Shown: piece after piece, positions 57,080-64,000 of the stretch
How the letters are laid out: each line of letters starts with the position of its first letter
Position numbering within the stretch: position 1 is the first letter of the stretch
Source of the DNA: Paucibacter sediminis
GTDB taxonomy: Bacteria > Pseudomonadota > Gammaproteobacteria > Burkholderiales > Burkholderiaceae_C
Reading direction: 5' to 3'
Length of the DNA stretch: 64,000 nucleotides
NCBI RefSeq assembly: GCF_030254645.1
Contig: NZ_CP116346.1
Coordinates: 4,753,001 to 4,817,000, forward strand
Made by a program: the position numbers and the translations under genes
Notes under the pieces: generated by a model
The model's database searches: none
Seen by the model: only the letters and a program-made list of their open reading frames with translations
Told to the model about the DNA's origin: nothing

Positions 57080-58222
57080 ATGCATCGTAGAAACCTGATC
57101 CTCGCCGCCGCCGCGGCACCCCTCACCGCCCTGCTCGCGGCCTGCTCCCGCATCCCCGACACCGTGCGCATTGGCGTGGCCCAGCCGCTCAGCGGCCCGC
57201 TGGGCGCGCTGGGCAAGGACATGCTGGCCGGTGTGCAGATGGCGGTGCAGGACCTGAATGCCGCCAACTACTCGGTGCAGGGCAAGCGCGTGCAGCTCGA
57301 GGTGCTGGCCAAGGACGACAAGTCCGACGCCGCCACCGGCAAGGCGGTGGCGCAGGAGCTGGTGGACGCCGGTGTGGTGGCGGTGATCGGCCACCTGAAC
57401 TCGGGCGTCAGCATCGAGACCGCGCCCATCTACGCCAAGGCCGGCATCGCTCAGCTGGCGATCTCCACCAACCCGCGCTACACCCAGCTGGAGCTGGCCA
57501 CCACCCTGCGCCTGGTGGCCAACGACGATATGCAGGCCAAGGCCATGGCCAGCTACGCGCTCGGTCAGATCGGCGCGCAGCGCTATGCCCTGGTGGACGA
57601 CGCCACGCCCTATGGCAAGGGCCTGATGGCGGGCGTGGCGGCGCTGCTGAAGAAGCATGACAAGGCGCCCGCGGTGAGCGCCAGCCTCGACGCCAAGACC
57701 ACCCAGTTCGACGAACTGGTGGCGCGCCTGGTGGCGGCCCGCATCGATTGCGTCATCACCACGCTGGCGGACTTCCAGGTCGAGGCGCTGGTGAAGGCGA
57801 TGGGCAAGGCCGGCCTGCGCGAGGCCACCCTGCTGGGCGGCGACACCATCAAGACCAGCACCCTGCCCAAGCTGGACCTGCCCATCAGGGCGGTGTATGC
57901 GACCTCGCCCATCATCGAGCCCTACGAGTTCAATGCCGGCCCGGCCTTCGAGAAGCGCTACAGCGAGCTGGCCAAGCAAGGCATCGTCTACGGCGCGCAT
58001 TACGCCCACGACGCGGTCTACTCCATCACCCAGGGCCTGACGCGCGCCGGCTCGGCCGATCCGGCCGCGGTGCTGAAGGCGATGAAGGCGCTGGACCTGC
58101 ATGGCCCGGTCACCGCCAGCCTGCGCTACGACGCCCAGGGCGAGCAGAAATTCGGCACCATCAGCGTCTACGCCATCGAGAAGGGCCGCTGGGTCTCGGC
58201 GATGCGTTCGGCGGACTGGTGA
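57080..58222 (+). CDS. Leu/Ile/Val-type ABC substrate-binding lipoprotein
   Basis: 380 residues. Signal with lipobox LLAAC near residue 22, then a Peripla_BP_6 (LivK-like) two-lobe protein: RIGVAQPLSGPLGALGKDM at the start of the mature domain, VVAVIGHLNSGVSIETAPIYAKAGI near 95. No liv permease or ATPase genes are adjacent, so it may work with a system elsewhere. It follows the fumarase terminator, so it has its own promoter; none was clear in the 65-base gap. Confidence 0.88.
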   Translation: MHRRNLILAAAAAPLTALLAACSRIPDTVRIGVAQPLSGPLGALGKDMLAGVQMAVQDLNAANYSVQGKRVQLEVLAKDDKSDAATGKAVAQELVDAGVVAVIGHLNSGVSIETAPIYAKAGIAQLAISTNPRYTQLELATTLRLVANDDMQAKAMASYALGQIGAQRYALVDDATPYGKGLMAGVAALLKKHDKAPAVSASLDAKTTQFDELVARLVAARIDCVITTLADFQVEALVKAMGKAGLREATLLGGDTIKTSTLPKLDLPIRAVYATSPIIEPYEFNAGPAFEKRYSELAKQGIVYGAHYAHDAVYSITQGLTRAGSADPAAVLKAMKALDLHGPVTASLRYDAQGEQKFGTISVYAIEKGRWVSAMRSADW

Positions 58223-58308
58223 TGTCTGGATGGCTGCGGGCGTCGCCTGGGTGACCCGCCCGGGCGCGCGCAGGCTTGAGAATCGGCTGCTATCCCAAGG
58301 AGCCCATC

Positions 58309-59322
58309 TTGAGCCAGATCCACGCCTGGGCCGCCAGCACCGCCGGCGGCCCGCTGCAGCCCTTTGACTACGACCCTGGCCCGCTGGGCGAGGAAGAGGT
58401 GGAGATCCGCGTCGAGCATTGCGGCATCTGCCATTCCGACCTCGCCATGGTCGACAGCGAATGGTTCCCGGCCAGCTATCCGGTGGTGCCCGGCCACGAG
58501 GTGGTCGGCATCGTCACCGCCCTGGGCCCGCGCGCCAAGGGCCGCAGCATCGGCCAGCGCGTCGGCATCGGCTGGCACACCGGCAGCTGCTCGCATTGCC
58601 AGTTCTGCCTGGGCGGCGAGCAGAACCTCTGCGGCCAGCGCCAGCCCACCATCATCGGCCGCCACGGCGGCTTTGCCGATCGCCTGCGCGCGCACTGGAG
58701 CTGGGCCGTGCCGATTCCCGCGGCGCTCGATCCGGCCGCGGCCGGCCCGCTGATGTGCGGCGGCGGCACCGTCTTCCTGCCCTTCGTGATCCACAGCATC
58801 AAGCCCACCGATCGCGTCGGCGTGGTGGGCATCGGCGGCCTGGGCCATCTGGCGGTGAAGTTCGCGCGCGCCTGGGGTTGCGAGGTCACGGCCTTCACCT
58901 CCTCGCCATCCAAGCGTGAGGAGGCACTGGCGCTGGGCGCGCACAAGACCATCTCCAGCGTCGACCTCAAGGAGCTGAAGGCGGCCGCCGGCTCGCTCGA
59001 CTTCCTGCTCATCACCGTCGGCGCCAGCCTCGAGTGGGACGCGCTGATCGGCACGCTCGCACCCAAGGGCCGCATGCACATGGTGGGGGTGGTGACCGAC
59101 AAGATGGCGATCAAGAGCGGCGGCCTGCTGAGCTGGCAGCGCAGCCTCTCGGCCTCGCCCACGCCGGCCCCCGCGGTGCTGGCGCGCATGCTGGACTTCG
59201 CGGCGCGCCACCAGATCCTGCCGCAGGTGGAGCGCTTCCCGATGAGCCGGGTGAACGAGGCGGTCGAGCATCTGCGCAGCGGCAAGGCGCGCTACCGGGT
59301 GGTGCTGGACGCCGGCGCCTGA
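58309..59322 (+). CDS. Zinc-dependent alcohol dehydrogenase (YahK/CAD type)
   Basis: 337 residues from the TTG at 58309, preceded by AAGGAG at good spacing; a second in-frame TTG at 58276 has weaker support. Catalytic zinc C41 (CGICHSDL), H63, E64 (GHEVVG); structural zinc cysteines C94, C97, C100, C108; Rossmann motif GIGGLGHLAVKFARAW near 171. This is the NADPH-dependent aldehyde-reductase/cinnamyl-alcohol-dehydrogenase type. Unlike the dehydrogenase at 23584 it keeps all four structural cysteines. Stands alone. Confidence 0.9.
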   Translation: MSQIHAWAASTAGGPLQPFDYDPGPLGEEEVEIRVEHCGICHSDLAMVDSEWFPASYPVVPGHEVVGIVTALGPRAKGRSIGQRVGIGWHTGSCSHCQFCLGGEQNLCGQRQPTIIGRHGGFADRLRAHWSWAVPIPAALDPAAAGPLMCGGGTVFLPFVIHSIKPTDRVGVVGIGGLGHLAVKFARAWGCEVTAFTSSPSKREEALALGAHKTISSVDLKELKAAAGSLDFLLITVGASLEWDALIGTLAPKGRMHMVGVVTDKMAIKSGGLLSWQRSLSASPTPAPAVLARMLDFAARHQILPQVERFPMSRVNEAVEHLRSGKARYRVVLDAGA

Positions 59323-59484
59323 CCCCCTGATTGAGGGGCCCGCCTCCTACCCACGGGGGATGGGCCTGGCAAGCCCCTAGAAGCGAAGATCCCTCCCACG
59401 GATGCGGAGGCAGCCATGAGCCGGCAGTAAAAGCGGCCAGCGCCCGCAGCCAGGACGAATCGCAAAAGTCGAGGGAGATGAGGG

Positions 59485-59667
59485 ATGTGGATCTCAGCCT
59501 ACTGGTATGAGAAGCTGCCGGCGCTGTATGCCGGCGCGGGTGCGGCCTGCTGGGCCCTGTTCGGGCTGCAGGGGCCGGGCGCGGTGAGCGGCGCGCTGTT
59601 GCTGGGCGCCGCCGGGCTGACCTGGCATTGGCGGCGCAGCTACCGCGCCGCTCAAATCGCGCTCTGA
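59485..59667 (+). CDS. Small two-helix membrane protein
   Basis: 60 residues with two hydrophobic segments (ALYAGAGAACWALFGLQG and AVSGALLLGAAGLTWHW) and an Arg-rich end WRRSYRAAQ. A GAGGG site precedes the ATG at 59485. Its last 16 bases overlap the 3' end of the convergent MscS gene. Unknown family; the composition and ribosome site favour a real gene, but confidence is limited by length. The 162-base gap before it (59323-59484) shows no other feature. Confidence 0.55.
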   Translation: MWISAYWYEKLPALYAGAGAACWALFGLQGPGAVSGALLLGAAGLTWHWRRSYRAAQIAL

Positions 59668-60950
59668 GTCGCGCTCTGAGTGAACGGCGCCTGGACCTGA
59701 TGCACGACCCGCTGGGGGTAGGGAATCTCCACCCCCAGCGCATTCAGGCAGCGCAGGATGGCCAGGTTCACGTCGGAGCGCACGCCGCCCTGCCCGTTCT
59801 CGGGGTCGGCAATCCAGAACATCACCGTCAGCTCCAGGCCGTCGGCGGCAAAGCTGCTCAGCTGCACCGCCGGCCCGGGCTGCTGCAGCACGCGCGGCAC
59901 CGCCTTCACCGCCTCGGCCAGCTGCGCCATCACCGCCTCGATCTCGCAGCCATAGGCCACCTGCACCACGGTGCTGAGCAGCACCTGCGGGTCGGCCAGC
60001 GAGGAGTTCTCCACCCGCTGGGTGATCAGGGTCTCGTTGGGGATGATGGCTTCGCGGCCATTGAGCGCGCGTATCACCGTGTAGCGGGTCTTGATGTCGC
60101 TGATGCGGCCCTCGAAGTTGTCCACCTTCACCATGTCGCCGATGCGCAGCGAGCGCTCGGCCAGGATCACGAAGCCCGACACATAGTTGGCGGCCAGCTT
60201 CTGCAGGCCGAAGCCGATGCCCACGCCCAAAGCGCCGCCCAGCACGCCCAAGGCGGTGAGGTCAATGCCGGCGGCGGTCAGCGCCACCAGCAGGCCGATG
60301 AACATCAACAGCGCGCGCGTCAGGTTGGCGGCGATCTTGCGCATCGACAGGTCGACGCTGGTGTTGCGCAAGAGGCGCTGCTCGATCGCCGAGGAGATCC
60401 ACAGCGCCAGCACCAGCACGAAGGCCGCGGTGAGGCCGCCCTCGATCATGGCGCGCAGCGAGACCTGGGTGGCGCCGACCTTCCAGCGCACATCGTCCAG
60501 CTCCTCCATCACCATCGGCAGCACGCCGATGATCCAGAGGATGGAGCCGCCCCAGGCCAGCCAGGAGACGCTGCGCTCCAGCAGCCGGATCCAGCCCGAA
60601 TCGGGCAAGGCGGCGCGCAGCACGCGCGCGATCAGGCGTATCACCACCAGCGAGGTCAGCACCGGGATGACGAGCTTGAACACCGCCACCTTCAGGCCCA
60701 GCAGCGGGATGGCGCGGCGCGCGCCCAGGGCCAGCAGCAGCGCCAGCACCGGGAACAGCACGCCGTCCACCACATGGCTGCCCAGCAGCACCGAGCGCGC
60801 GCGCTGCTGCACGCGCTGCTTGAGGCGCCAGACGATCAGCCAAGCCAGGCCCATGCAGGCCAGCAGCAGGCCCAGTTCGGTCAATGCGGAGGGGCTGAGC
60901 AGCGAGGCCAGCAAGGCCTGCAGCTCTTCAAAACTGAAGGTCTGATTCAA
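59652..60950 (-). CDS. Mechanosensitive channel, MscS family
   Basis: About 432 residues from a TTG at 60950, taken because it is the first plausible start after the stop of the upstream gene; the first ATG would remove the first TM helix. About five TM helices precede the pore helix; the channel core has LGVGIGFGLQKLAANYVSGFVILAERSLRIGDMV, the MscS hallmark, then the beta domain (RYTVIRALNGREAIIPNE). Starts 17 bases after the histone-deacetylase-like gene on the same strand, so likely co-transcribed. Protects against hypo-osmotic shock. Confidence 0.9.
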   Translation of the reverse strand: MNQTFSFEELQALLASLLSPSALTELGLLLACMGLAWLIVWRLKQRVQQRARSVLLGSHVVDGVLFPVLALLLALGARRAIPLLGLKVAVFKLVIPVLTSLVVIRLIARVLRAALPDSGWIRLLERSVSWLAWGGSILWIIGVLPMVMEELDDVRWKVGATQVSLRAMIEGGLTAAFVLVLALWISSAIEQRLLRNTSVDLSMRKIAANLTRALLMFIGLLVALTAAGIDLTALGVLGGALGVGIGFGLQKLAANYVSGFVILAERSLRIGDMVKVDNFEGRISDIKTRYTVIRALNGREAIIPNETLITQRVENSSLADPQVLLSTVVQVAYGCEIEAVMAQLAEAVKAVPRVLQQPGPAVQLSSFAADGLELTVMFWIADPENGQGGVRSDVNLAILRCLNALGVEIPYPQRVVHQVQAPFTQSATQSAI

Positions 60951-60966
60951 TTCGTCGACTCGGAGT

Positions 60967-61902
60967 TCAGACGCCAGCCAGCACCCGCAAATGGACGCCG
61001 ACGCTGCGCGCCAGGGCCCCGAGATGGTAGCCGCCCTCCAGCACCGAGACGATGCGACCCTTGGCATGGCGCTCGGCCATGTCCTTCACACGCATGGTGA
61101 TCCACTCGTAATCGGCCTCCACCAGGCCGAGCTGGCCGAGGTCGTCCTCGCGGTGCGCATCGAAGCCGGCCGAGATGAAGATCATTTCGGGCCGGAAGCG
61201 CTCCAGTGCCGGCATCCACATGGCCTCGATCATTTCGCGGATCTCGGCGCCACGCGTGTAGGCCGGGATCGGCACGTTGACCATGTTCTCGCCCTGGGGC
61301 ACGGCGCCCGAATAGGGGTAGAGCGGGTGCTGGAAGATGCTCACCATCAGCACGCGCTCGTCGCCGGCCAGGATGTCCTCGGTGCCGTTGCCATGGTGCA
61401 CGTCGAAGTCCACCACCGCCACGCGCTTGAGGCCGCGCACGTCCAGCGCATGGCGCGCCGCGATCGCCACATTGTTGAAGAAGCAAAAGCCCATGCTCTG
61501 GTCGCGCGTGGCATGGTGGCCGGGCGGGCGCACCGCGCAGAACGCGTTCTCGGCCTGGCGGTCGATCACCAGATCGGTGGCGCGCACCGCGGCGCCGGCG
61601 GCGCGCAGGGCCGCGGCCCAGGTATAGGGGTTGGCGATGGTGTCGGGGTCGACGGCGCGCGTCTCGCCGGTGGCGGCCAGGGTCTCCAGCGTGTCGCGGA
61701 TCTCCGCCACATAGCCGTGCGTGTGCGCGAGCTCCACATCGCTGATGCGCGCCTGTGGTGCATCGTGCCGGGTCAGCGCCACATCCAGGCCGTGGGCGAT
61801 CAACCAGTCCTCGATCGCATCCAGGCGCTGCGGGCATTCCGGGTGGCCGGCACCCATGTCGTGACGGCGGCAATCGGGGTGGCTGAGATAGGCGGTGGAC
61901 AT
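60967..61902 (-). CDS. Histone deacetylase family protein
   Basis: A 311-residue zinc amidohydrolase. Active-site His pair H129/H130 (RPPGHHATR), zinc ligands D167 and H169 (VVDFDVHHGNGT) and D248 (ISAGFDAH), and Y292 in LEGGYH. In bacteria such enzymes deacetylate polyamines, acetoin-type compounds or proteins; the substrate here is unknown. It is divergent from the MoxR gene by 47 bases and runs into the MscS gene. Confidence 0.93.
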   Translation of the reverse strand: MSTAYLSHPDCRRHDMGAGHPECPQRLDAIEDWLIAHGLDVALTRHDAPQARISDVELAHTHGYVAEIRDTLETLAATGETRAVDPDTIANPYTWAAALRAAGAAVRATDLVIDRQAENAFCAVRPPGHHATRDQSMGFCFFNNVAIAARHALDVRGLKRVAVVDFDVHHGNGTEDILAGDERVLMVSIFQHPLYPYSGAVPQGENMVNVPIPAYTRGAEIREMIEAMWMPALERFRPEMIFISAGFDAHREDDLGQLGLVEADYEWITMRVKDMAERHAKGRIVSVLEGGYHLGALARSVGVHLRVLAGV

Positions 61903-61949
61903 GCGGGCAGAAACCTCGTACTTCGCTGTTTTGGGTTAAGGTGCGCCGC

Positions 61950-62891
61950 ATGACGCAACGAGACTCGCAGTCCGCGCTGGCGCACCAACTCCAGGCATTG
62001 CAGCACCAGATTAGCACGATCATCAAAGGCAAATCCGCGCAGGTCGCCGACTGCGTGGCTTGTTTGATCGCCGGTGGCCACTTGTTGATCGAGGACATGC
62101 CGGGAGTGGGCAAGACCACGCTGGCGCATACGCTGGCGCGCTCGATGGGCCTGCAGTTCTCGCGCGTGCAGTTCACCGCCGACCTGATGCCCTCCGACCT
62201 GCTGGGCGTGAGCATCTACGAAAAAGACGGCGGCAAGTTCCGCTTCCACCCCGGTCCGGTATTCGCACAGGTCTTGCTGGCCGACGAGATCAACCGCGCC
62301 GGCCCGAAGACGCAGAGCGCGCTGCTGGAGGCGATGGAGGAGTTCCAGGTCAGCGCCGACGGCACCACCCATGCCCTGCCCCAGCCCTTCTTCGTGATCG
62401 CCACGCAGAACCCCAGCGAGCAGCTGGGCACCTACCCGCTGCCCGAATCGCAGCTGGACCGCTTCCTGATGTGCATCAGCCTGGGCTATCCCGACCAGGC
62501 CTCGGAGCGCGAACTGCTGCAGGGGCAGGACAGCCGCGCCGCGATCCGCGCGCTCGAGCCGGTGATGACGCCGGCCCAGGTGCTGGCGGCACAGCAGGCG
62601 GTGCTGCAGGTGCATGCCGCCGACGCGCTGCTGGACTATCTGCAGGCCCTGCTCGCCGCCACCCGCTCGGGCCATTGGTTCACCGAGGGTCTGAGCCCGC
62701 GCGCCGGCCTGGCGGTGCTGCGCGCCGCGCGCGCCAAGGCCTTGCTGAGCGGGCGCGACTATGTCTCGCCCGAGGATGTGCAGGCCATCCTGCCGCAGAC
62801 CATCGCGCACCGCCTCACGCCGCGCGCGAGCAGCGGGCGCGGCGCGCGCGAGCAGGTGCGCGCCATGATCGAAGCGGTGCCCATCCCCTGA
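61950..62891 (+). CDS. MoxR family AAA+ ATPase
   Basis: 313 residues. Walker A PGVGKTT (K55), Walker B LLADEINRA (D112/E113), sensor 1 ATQNP near 150, and the C-terminal lid. ATG at 61950 has AAGGTG before it at good distance; a GTG at 61941 is an alternative. MoxR ATPases work as chaperones for von Willebrand/DUF58 proteins, and a DUF58 gene follows 7 bases later, so this is the usual MoxR-DUF58-TgpA unit. Confidence 0.94.
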   Translation: MTQRDSQSALAHQLQALQHQISTIIKGKSAQVADCVACLIAGGHLLIEDMPGVGKTTLAHTLARSMGLQFSRVQFTADLMPSDLLGVSIYEKDGGKFRFHPGPVFAQVLLADEINRAGPKTQSALLEAMEEFQVSADGTTHALPQPFFVIATQNPSEQLGTYPLPESQLDRFLMCISLGYPDQASERELLQGQDSRAAIRALEPVMTPAQVLAAQQAVLQVHAADALLDYLQALLAATRSGHWFTEGLSPRAGLAVLRAARAKALLSGRDYVSPEDVQAILPQTIAHRLTPRASSGRGAREQVRAMIEAVPIP

Positions 62892-62898
62892 CGGCGCC

Positions 62899-63879
62899 AT
62901 GCTGAGCAAGCCGCGCCAGCGCTTCCAGGCCTGGTGGTCGCTGCGCCACCCGCCCAGCGACACGCACCTGATGGTCCAGCGCAATATCTACATCCTGCCC
63001 AGCCGCCCGGGCCTGTTCTTCTGCGCCACCCTGCTGGTGCTGTTGCTGGCCTCCATCAACGAGCAGCTCAGCCTGGGCTATCTGCTGACCTTTCTGCTCA
63101 CCGGCGCGGGCTTTGTCTCCATGCATGTGACGCACGCGAATCTGCGCGGCCTAAGCCTTGACCTGCGCGCCCCCGCGCCGGTGTTCGCCGGTGAGGAGGC
63201 CGGCCTGCAGATCCGCCTGCACAACCCGGCCGCGGCGCGCTACGGCATCGGCTTGCGCGCCGCCGAGCAGCGCGCCGAGCAGCGCGCCTGGACCGACGTG
63301 CCGGCCCAGGGCCACAGCCAGCTGCAGTTGCGCCTGGCCATGCCGCGGCGCGGCCTGCACGCGCTGCCCACGCTGCGCATCGAGACGCGCTTCCCCTTCG
63401 GCCTGTTCGGCGCCTGGAGCGTGTGGCGGCCGGCCTGCCAGGTCTGGGTCTATCCGGCGCCCGAGCAGCCCTGCCCGCCGCTGCCGGCCGGCAGCGGCGC
63501 GGCGGATCCGCAGCGGGCCGTGCAGCTCGCCCCCCTGCCCGGGCAGGATCTGGACGAGGTGCGCGGCTACCGCCGCGGCGATTCGCCGCGCCAGATCCTC
63601 TGGAAGAAGGCCGCCCAGGCCGGCGATGGCGATGCCCAGCTCTGGGTGCGCGACACGCGCAGCCCGCGCGGCCACGAGCTCTGGCTGGAGCTGGGCCAGA
63701 CCCAGGGCCTGGCCTGGGAGGCGCGGCTGTCGCGCCTGTGCGCCTGGGTGCTGCGCGCCGATGCGCAAGCCCTGCCCTATGGCCTGCGCCTGGGCGGCCA
63801 GAGCCTCGGGCCCGATGCCGGACCGGCGCACCGGCAGGCCTGCCTGGAATTGCTGGCGCGCGCCCAGGAGCGCGCATGA
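62899..63879 (+). CDS. DUF58 family membrane protein
   Basis: 326 residues: two TM helices about residues 33-70 (LFFCATLLVLLLASINEQ and LLTFLLTGAGFVSMHV), then a soluble domain with the DUF58 motif EVRGYRRGDSPRQILWKKAA near 215. Partner of the MoxR ATPase upstream. Its stop overlaps the start of the transglutaminase-type gene (ATGA). Confidence 0.92.
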   Translation: MLSKPRQRFQAWWSLRHPPSDTHLMVQRNIYILPSRPGLFFCATLLVLLLASINEQLSLGYLLTFLLTGAGFVSMHVTHANLRGLSLDLRAPAPVFAGEEAGLQIRLHNPAAARYGIGLRAAEQRAEQRAWTDVPAQGHSQLQLRLAMPRRGLHALPTLRIETRFPFGLFGAWSVWRPACQVWVYPAPEQPCPPLPAGSGAADPQRAVQLAPLPGQDLDEVRGYRRGDSPRQILWKKAAQAGDGDAQLWVRDTRSPRGHELWLELGQTQGLAWEARLSRLCAWVLRADAQALPYGLRLGGQSLGPDAGPAHRQACLELLARAQERA

Positions 63880-64000
63880 AGCCGCTGCCGCGCGAGGCGC
63901 GCGACACCTTGTTCCTGCTGGCGGTGATCGCCGCAGCGGTGGCGCCGCACGCGGAACATCTGCCGCTGTGGTGCAGCGCCATCACCGCCCTGGTGCTGCT
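63876..64000 (+). CDS. Transglutaminase-like (DUF3488/TgpA) protein, N-terminal part
   Basis: The first 41 codons, starting MKPLPREARDTLFLL and leading into a first TM helix; the rest is beyond the right edge. The position after MoxR and DUF58 genes with a 4-base overlap is that of TgpA-type membrane transglutaminases (DUF3488). The identification rests mainly on that context, since the conserved Cys-His-Asp core is not visible. Confidence 0.7.
   Translation, partial: MKPLPREARDTLFLLAVIAAAVAPHAEHLPLWCSAITALVL

Overview
The window is chromosomal DNA of a high-GC betaproteobacterium. The gene set (YCF48/RND/DUF1329/DUF1302 proteins, Bpt/Aat pair, TIGR04438-type small Trp-rich protein, class I fumarase, AcnA-type aconitase, TatT-like TPR pair) and the strongly G/C-biased third codon positions fit Burkholderiales, most likely the Roseateles/Pelomonas/Rubrivivax (Sphaerotilaceae) branch; the genus is an inference. 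Genes are densely packed: no stretch longer than 300 bases lacks a gene. I saw no insertion sequence, prophage, CRISPR array, rRNA or broken gene.

Layout. 1-5.2 kb: CaiB-type CoA-transferase (cut by the left edge) and HMG-CoA-lyase-like gene, divergent from an IclR regulator; DUF535 protein; a two-component system. 5.2-18.3 kb: mainly housekeeping and sensory genes (DUF4337 protein, aconitase, solute-binding protein, chemoreceptor, riboflavin synthase, ammonium transporter, ArsC-like protein, aat-bpt, LhgO-like oxidase, orphan response regulator, Nudix hydrolase).

17.5-42.9 kb is the accessory heart of the window. About 20 genes lie almost all on the minus strand in four transcription units around one divergent AraC-type regulator (22485-23564). 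They encode two alpha/beta hydrolases (one haloalkane-dehalogenase-like), a DUF1330-like protein, an SDR, a Zn alcohol dehydrogenase, a coniferyl-type aldehyde dehydrogenase, an acyl-CoA ligase, a heme c/beta-propeller fusion, an RND/MMPL transporter, YCF48, DUF1329 and DUF1302 envelope proteins, a cupin, and a PPIase/HupE/DUF3604 module. A chemoreceptor and Nudix gene trail the last unit. In front of each of the four units I found the same site: a TGnCrG-N15-TGrCrG direct repeat (21-bp period) whose near end is 68-72 bases before the start codon, with a -10-like hexamer 32 bases further on. This looks like an AraC-family regulon for uptake and stepwise oxidation/CoA activation of an unidentified hydrophobic compound.

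43-49.6 kb: a phasin/histone-H1-like protein, a solute-binding protein, two identical tRNA-Val(CAC) genes with promoter and terminator, dnaQ, lgt, two paralogous TPR proteins and a LysR regulator divergent from ilvD. 49.7-64 kb: ilvD, small envelope proteins, cytochrome c, acs, YqhA-type protein, fumarase, Leu/Ile/Val-type binding lipoprotein, alcohol dehydrogenase, MscS channel, histone-deacetylase-like hydrolase, and the start of a MoxR-DUF58-transglutaminase operon running off the right edge.
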